The notes under the pieces were generated by a model, which was not told where the DNA came from, made no database searches, and was given only the letters and a program-made list of their open reading frames with translations. This document shows, piece after piece, positions 59,896 through 64,000 of a stretch of 64,000 bases of DNA. Origin of the DNA: Pseudomonas fluorescens (GTDB taxonomy: Bacteria; Pseudomonadota; Gammaproteobacteria; Pseudomonadales; Pseudomonadaceae). The translations under genes were made by a program, and so were the position numbers. Positions within the stretch are counted from its first letter, which is position 1. Every line of letters starts with the position of its first letter. The stretch spans positions 2,356,001 to 2,420,000 of the forward strand of contig NZ_CP008896.1 in the NCBI RefSeq assembly GCF_000730425.1, in the 5' to 3' direction.

Positions 59896-61718
59896 TTGAG
59901 TGTCTCCAGGGCAGAGGTAAAGGCGCTGGCGCCCTGCTCTGCAGAGCTTGCGGCCAGGCGCATAAATGCAAACAGCTCACGCCCCGCCCCCACGTTATTG
60001 CCCAACAGGCCCGTGGCAGGCTTGCGCGCTGCAAATGCTTCGGCGTCCACCTTAAGCTCCAGGGTGCCGTTGACGCCATCGACGCGAATGATATCGCCAT
60101 CCTTGACCCGCGCCAGCGGCCCGCCGCTCTGGGCTTCGGGGTTAACGTGGATCGCGGCGGGAATCTTACCCGAGGCGCCGGACATCCGCCCGTCGGTCAC
60201 CAGGGCAACCTTGAAGCCACGGTCCTGGAGCACGCCGAGGAATGGCGTCATTTTGTGTAATTCCGGCATGCCATTGGAGCGCGGCCCCTGGAAGCGCATC
60301 ACCGCGACAAAATCCTTCTCCAACTGGCCGGCCTTGAACGCGTCGGCCAGGTCTTGCTGATCCTGGAACACCACGGCCGGCGCCTCGACGATTTGGTGCT
60401 CGAGGGCCACGGCCGAGACTTTCATCACCCCTCGGCCAAGGTTGCCCTCCATCACGCGCAAACCGCCTTCGGGGGAGAACGCACGGGCCACCGGGCGCAG
60501 GATGGTTTCGTCGAGGCTTTCGATCGGGCCGTCGCGCCAGACCAGTTCGCCGTCCACCAGGAATGGCTCCTGGGTGTAGCGGCTCAGGCCACGGCCCGCG
60601 ACGGTGTTGACGTCTTCGTGGAGCAGGCCGGCTTCCAGCAACTCGCGGATCAGGAACGACATGCCACCCGCCGCCTGGAAGTGGTTGATATCGGCCTTGC
60701 CGTTCGGATAGACGTGGGACAGGGTCGGTACCACTTCCGAGAGGTCGGCCATGTCCTGCCAGGTCAGGATGATGCCTGCCGACATGGCAATGGCCGGCAT
60801 ATGCAGGGTGTGGTTGGTGGAGCCGCCGGTGGCATTGAGGGCCACGATGGAGTTGACCAGGGATTTTTCGTCGACGATCTCGCCAATCGGCGTGAAGTTG
60901 CCGCTGGCCTTGGTCAGGCGCGTGACCTGGTGCGCAGCCTCACGGGTCAGCGCATCGCGCAGCGGCGTGTACGGGTTGACGAACGAGGCGCCCGGCAAGT
61001 GCAGGCCCATCACTTCCATCAGCAACTGGTTGGTGTTGGCGGTGCCGTAGAAGGTGCAGGTGCCAGGGCTGTGGTAGGACTTCATCTCCGACTCCAGCAG
61101 TTCTTCGCGGCTGGCCTTGCCTTCGGCGTAGCGCTGGCGCACATCGGCTTTCTGCTTGTTGGAAATACCCGACGGCATGGGCCCGCCCGGCACGAAGATC
61201 ATCGGCAAGTGGCCATAACGCAAGGCACCCATCATCAGACCGGGGACGATCTTGTCGCAGATACCCAGCATCAGCGCGGCGTCGAACATGTTGTGGGACA
61301 GCGCTACCGCCGTGGACATGGCGATCACTTCGCGGCTCAGCAGGCTCAGTTCCATGCCGGGCTCGCCCTGGGTCACGCCATCACACATGGCCGGGGTGCC
61401 ACCGGCGAACTGACCGACAGAGCCCATCTCGCGCAGGGCCTTTTTGATTTGTTCGGGGAAATGTTCGTACGGCTGGTGCGCCGACAGCATGTCGTTATAT
61501 GACGAAACAATTGCCACGTTGGCGGCGTTCATCATCCGCAGACTATTTTTATCTTCAGTGCCGCACCCGGCCACGCCGTGGGCAAAGTTGGCGCATTGCA
61601 GCTTGCCGCGCATCGGACCGTCGCTGGCCGCGCCGCGAATCAGCGCAAGGTACGCCTCGCGAGTGGCCCGGCTGCGGGCGATAAGGCGTTCGGTGACCTC
61701 AAGTACGCGGGGATGCAT
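59892..61718 (-). CDS. edd: 6-phosphogluconate dehydratase
   Basis: 608 aa [4Fe-4S] enzyme of the Entner-Doudoroff pathway, making 2-keto-3-deoxy-6-phosphogluconate. The cluster cysteines are in [23 protein letters not shown] and [13 protein letters not shown] precedes the ATG. Two HexR-type sites lie just upstream. First gene of the edd-glk operon. Confidence 0.97.
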   Translation of the reverse strand: MHPRVLEVTERLIARSRATREAYLALIRGAASDGPMRGKLQCANFAHGVAGCGTEDKNSLRMMNAANVAIVSSYNDMLSAHQPYEHFPEQIKKALREMGSVGQFAGGTPAMCDGVTQGEPGMELSLLSREVIAMSTAVALSHNMFDAALMLGICDKIVPGLMMGALRYGHLPMIFVPGGPMPSGISNKQKADVRQRYAEGKASREELLESEMKSYHSPGTCTFYGTANTNQLLMEVMGLHLPGASFVNPYTPLRDALTREAAHQVTRLTKASGNFTPIGEIVDEKSLVNSIVALNATGGSTNHTLHMPAIAMSAGIILTWQDMADLSEVVPTLSHVYPNGKADINHFQAAGGMSFLIRELLEAGLLHEDVNTVAGRGLSRYTQEPFLVDGELVWRDGPIESLDETILRPVARAFSPEGGLRVMEGNLGRGVMKVSAVALEHQIVEAPAVVFQDQQDLADAFKAGQLEKDFVAVMRFQGPRSNGMPELHKMTPFLGVLQDRGFKVALVTDGRMSGASGKIPAAIHVNPEAQSGGPLARVKDGDIIRVDGVNGTLELKVDAEAFAARKPATGLLGNNVGAGRELFAFMRLAASSAEQGASAFTSALETLK

Positions 61719-61838
61719 GTGTAGAACTCCAGGCTAACGGATGTGGCGACCTGAAAGTCTATGCTGGTCAAAAGCCCGCCGCGCAGAGGTTGGCAGGGAG
61801 TTACTTGACCAATCGGACCAGTTGATTCAGGTCACTCG

Positions 61839-61853
61839 TTGTAGATTGAACAA
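61839..61853. promoter_or_regulatory. HexR-type operator near edd
   Basis: TTGTAGATTGAACAA fits the TTGT-N7-ACAA pattern of HexR, the KDPG-responsive repressor of edd, gap and zwf in Pseudomonas. It lies about 120 bp upstream of the edd ATG. Confidence 0.7.
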
Positions 61854-61900
61854 AATATTGCCACTAAAAAGGCTTGTTTTCTATTTTTATGCGAATAATC

Positions 61901-61915
61901 TTGTAATTCTTACAA
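61901..61915. promoter_or_regulatory. HexR-type operator near gapA
   Basis: TTGTAATTCTTACAA is a TTGT-N7-ACAA palindrome with an extra matched A/T pair. It lies 25 bp before the gapA ATG, where a bound repressor would block transcription. Confidence 0.78.
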
Positions 61916-61940
61916 CAAATCGACGACAGGCGCTTTTCAA

Positions 61941-62942
61941 ATGACTCTTCGAATCGCAATCAATGGTTTTGGCCGTATCGGCCGCAACGTCCTGCGCGCA
62001 CTTTATACCCAAGGCTACCGCCAGGATTTGCAGATCGTCGCCATCAATGATCTGGGCGACAGTTCGATTAACGCCCACCTGCTTAAATACGACACCGTCC
62101 ATGGCACTTTCGACGCAGAGGTCGCCCACGATCAGGAAAGCCTGACCGTCAATGGCGACCGGATTGCCGTCAGCGCCATTCGCAACCCCGCCGGCCTGCC
62201 GTGGGCTGCACACAAGATCGACGTGGTGTTCGAATGCACCGGCCTGTTTACCGACCGTGACAAGGCCGCCGCCCATATTACCGCTGGCGCGCGCAAGGTG
62301 ATCATCTCGGCCCCGGCCAAGGGCGCGGATGCCACCGTGGTCTATGGGGTAAACCATGACATTTTGCGCCAATCGCACCAGATCATCTCCAACGCCTCCT
62401 GCACCACCAACTGCCTGGCGCCGGTGGCCCAGGTGCTGCACCGTGAGCTGGGTATTGAAAGCGGCCTGATGACCACCATTCATGCCTACACCAACGACCA
62501 GAACCTGACCGACGTCTACCACACCGACCCGTACCGCGCCCGCTCGGCCACGCAGAACATGATCCCGAGCAAGACCGGGGCGGCCGAAGCGGTAGGCCTG
62601 GTATTGCCGGAGCTGGCGGGCAAATTGACCGGCATGGCGGTGCGGGTGCCGGTGATCAACGTGTCGCTGGTGGACCTGACCGTGCAATTGAAAAAAGAAG
62701 CCACGGCCGATGAGGTCAACGCACTGCTCAAAGAAGCCAGCCAACATTCGAAAATCCTCGGCTACAACACCCTGCCGCTGGTTTCCAGTGACTTCAACCA
62801 CAACCCCCTGTCGTCGATCTTCGACGCCAACCACACCAAGTCCAGCGGCAAGCTGCTCAAGGTCTTGGCCTGGTACGACAACGAATGGGGCTTCTCCAAC
62901 CGCATGCTGGATAACTGCCTGGCGCTATGTAACGCCGAGTAA
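61941..62942 (+). CDS. gapA: Glyceraldehyde-3-phosphate dehydrogenase, type I
   Basis: 333 aa. The NAD-binding [15 protein letters not shown] opens the protein, and the catalytic cysteine is in [12 protein letters not shown]. The C-terminal [14 protein letters not shown] is conserved. It feeds the lower Entner-Doudoroff/glycolytic path and diverges from edd-glk, the standard Pseudomonas arrangement. Confidence 0.96.
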   Translation: MTLRIAINGFGRIGRNVLRALYTQGYRQDLQIVAINDLGDSSINAHLLKYDTVHGTFDAEVAHDQESLTVNGDRIAVSAIRNPAGLPWAAHKIDVVFECTGLFTDRDKAAAHITAGARKVIISAPAKGADATVVYGVNHDILRQSHQIISNASCTTNCLAPVAQVLHRELGIESGLMTTIHAYTNDQNLTDVYHTDPYRARSATQNMIPSKTGAAEAVGLVLPELAGKLTGMAVRVPVINVSLVDLTVQLKKEATADEVNALLKEASQHSKILGYNTLPLVSSDFNHNPLSSIFDANHTKSSGKLLKVLAWYDNEWGFSNRMLDNCLALCNAE

Positions 62943-62947
62943 CTCCC

Positions 62948-63036
62948 TGTGGGAGCGGGCGTGCTCGCGAATGCAGTGGGTCAGTAATGAATGTATTGAC
63001 TGACCCACTGCATTCGCGAGCACGCCCGCTCCCACA
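62948..63036. repeat. Extended, perfectly paired REPIN
   Basis: The two arms (62948-62985 and 62999-63036) are complementary over all 38 bp around a 13-nt loop. They share two changes from the common GTGGGAGCGGGC type (GGGCGTGCTCGCGAATGC). It also probably ends gapA transcripts. Confidence 0.92.
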
Positions 63037-63082
63037 TTTGTCTTGCGTGGGTTCAGAGAAATAGCCACTTGCCATTTGCGTT

Positions 63083-63101
63083 GATGATAAGCATTATCAT
63101 T
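63083..63101. promoter_or_regulatory. Fur box upstream of the ECF sigma gene
   Basis: GATGATAAGCATTATCATT is a close match to the 19-bp Fur consensus GATAATGATAATCATTATC. It lies 25 bp before the sigma factor start, so iron-repressed expression is expected. Confidence 0.8.
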
Positions 63102-63126
63102 CACTGCCAACCGGTCCGGTATCACT

Positions 63127-63645
63127 GTGAGCCTATCTCGCTTCAACCAAGTCTTCCTCACCCAACGGGTGGTGCTACTGCGCACCTTGCAGCGGATGGT
63201 GGATAACCACAGTACCGCCGAGGACCTGTTGCAGGAAACCTACCTGCGCGTCACTCGGGCCCTGGGCGAGCGCCCTATTGATCACCTCGAACCGTTCGTG
63301 TTCCAGACCGCGCGCAACCTGGCCCTGGATCATCTGCGCTCGCGTCGGATCCAGTCCCGCACCTTGCAGGAAGATGTCCCGCTGGACGTCCTGCAAAGCG
63401 TCGCCTCCCCGGTCACGCCCCCCGAAGATGCCGCCCACGCCGAGCAATTGCTGGAGCACCTGAGTGTCAGCCTCGGCCAGTTGAGCGCCCGCCAGCAGCA
63501 GATATTTATCCTCAGCCGCCTGCACGGTTGCAGCTACCAGGAGATCGCCGACCAGTTGCAGGTGTCCTTGAGTACCGTGCAAAAGGAACTGAAATTGATC
63601 ATGGCCATCTGCATAGGTGTGGCCGAACGACTCGATCACCCTTAA
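63127..63645 (+). CDS. FecI-type ECF sigma factor
   Basis: 172 aa. Region 2 (HSTAEDLLQETYLRVTRALGERP and FQTARNLALDHLRSRR) and region 4 (LSARQQQIFILSRLHGCSYQEIADQLQVSLSTVQKELK) are complete. Such iron-starvation sigma factors switch on a TonB-dependent siderophore receptor. The start is GTG. The FecR-type gene follows 74 bp later. Confidence 0.93.
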   Translation: MSLSRFNQVFLTQRVVLLRTLQRMVDNHSTAEDLLQETYLRVTRALGERPIDHLEPFVFQTARNLALDHLRSRRIQSRTLQEDVPLDVLQSVASPVTPPEDAAHAEQLLEHLSVSLGQLSARQQQIFILSRLHGCSYQEIADQLQVSLSTVQKELKLIMAICIGVAERLDHP

Positions 63646-63719
63646 GCTTTGTCGGGACAAACCGACAGACATGTCACAAAAACGATTGAATAAAACGTGG
63701 CGAAGACCCGAGGAACACC

Positions 63720-64000
63720 GTGACGGACCCGAACAAACTGCACCCCCATGAGCTGGCTCATGAGGTGTTGCAACATGCGGCCATGGACCAAGCCCTCGAC
63801 TGGCTGATCGCTTTGCAGTGCCCACAACCTGGCCAGCACGCCGAGTTCCAGGCCTGGCTGGATGCCGACCCGAGTCACGCCCAGGCCTTTGCCAAAGCCC
63901 AGGCCGCCTGGGGCGGTGCGCCGGTGCACAGCGCTGCCGTGGCCCTGAATGCACCGCGCAAACCCAGCGCCTGGCGGCGCCTCCAGCCACACTGGAAACC
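63720..64000 (+). CDS. FecR-type anti-sigma/signal transducer (5' part, cut by window edge)
   Basis: About 93 codons are open to the window end. The start is GTG with GAGGA 5 nt upstream. The product begins VTDPNKLHPHELAHEVLQ, followed by DQALDWLIALQ and FQAWLDADPSHAQAFAKAQAAW, the DUF4880 N-terminal domain of FecR proteins. These sit in the inner membrane, relay the siderophore signal from a TonB-dependent receptor and control the partner ECF sigma factor. Confidence 0.85.
   Translation, partial: MTDPNKLHPHELAHEVLQHAAMDQALDWLIALQCPQPGQHAEFQAWLDADPSHAQAFAKAQAAWGGAPVHSAAVALNAPRKPSAWRRLQPHWK

Overview
The window is a stretch of a Pseudomonas chromosome, most likely the P. fluorescens group. 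The reasons are high GC with strong C/G third-position bias, gene blocks that match P. aeruginosa PAO1 order as I remember it, an Entner-Doudoroff glucose locus, OprD, MvaT, a PctA-like chemoreceptor, and many REP/REPIN palindromes of the two types common in fluorescent pseudomonads. No rRNA, tRNA, CRISPR array or prophage was seen.

Layout. (1) 1-12.7 kb: tolA (cut by the window edge)-tolR-tolQ-ybgC, ruvB-ruvA-ruvC, yebC, aspS, an FmdB zinc ribbon, a ribbon-helix-helix protein, dps, a membrane/cold-shock fusion, slyX, a HIT protein and an OprD porin; this matches PA0971-PA0958. (2) 12.73-13.93 kb: a complete IS5-type element with CTAG target duplications. (3) 14-25.3 kb: mscS, yajQ, panE, a sensor kinase, a cobalamin adenosyltransferase, a Nudix-ThiE fusion, argJ, secA and dciA (PA4394-PA4405-like). 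(4) 25.4-47.9 kb: a HerA-like ATPase, a PctA-like chemoreceptor, purU, mvaT, sbcB, the RDD/SpoIIM/DUF4129/DUF4350/MoxR/DUF58 cluster, a PilZ protein, a small lipoprotein, pykA, an enoyl-CoA hydratase, a ferredoxin reductase and class I fumarase (PA4309-PA4333-like). The MoxR cluster is split by about 2.3 kb holding a frameshifted trimeric autotransporter gene. (5) 48.1-56.5 kb: a MifS/MifR-type two-component system next to an alpha-ketoglutarate permease, a DUF347 membrane protein, a flavin reductase-like protein, and an ABM monooxygenase divergent from an AraC regulator. (6) 56.6-62.9 kb: gtrS, gltR, glk, edd and gapA for glucose sensing and catabolism. (7) 63.1 kb to the end: a Fur-boxed ECF sigma factor and the start of its FecR-type anti-sigma partner.

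How it works together. The right half is rich in central carbon control: Pyk, fumarase, 2-oxoglutarate uptake and Entner-Doudoroff enzymes. Two regulatory readings come directly from the DNA. The permease has a -24/-12 sigma-54 promoter preceded by two near-identical palindromes 32 bp apart. The edd-gapA divergent region has two TTGT-N7-ACAA HexR-type sites.

The most interesting items are the permease enhancer architecture, the single-base frameshift in a G/C run of the autotransporter gene, its insertion inside the MoxR cluster, the fumarase leader hairpin, and several small unannotated-type genes. I found no clearly new multi-gene defence or biosynthetic system. Comparisons with PAO1 are from memory and were not checked by search.
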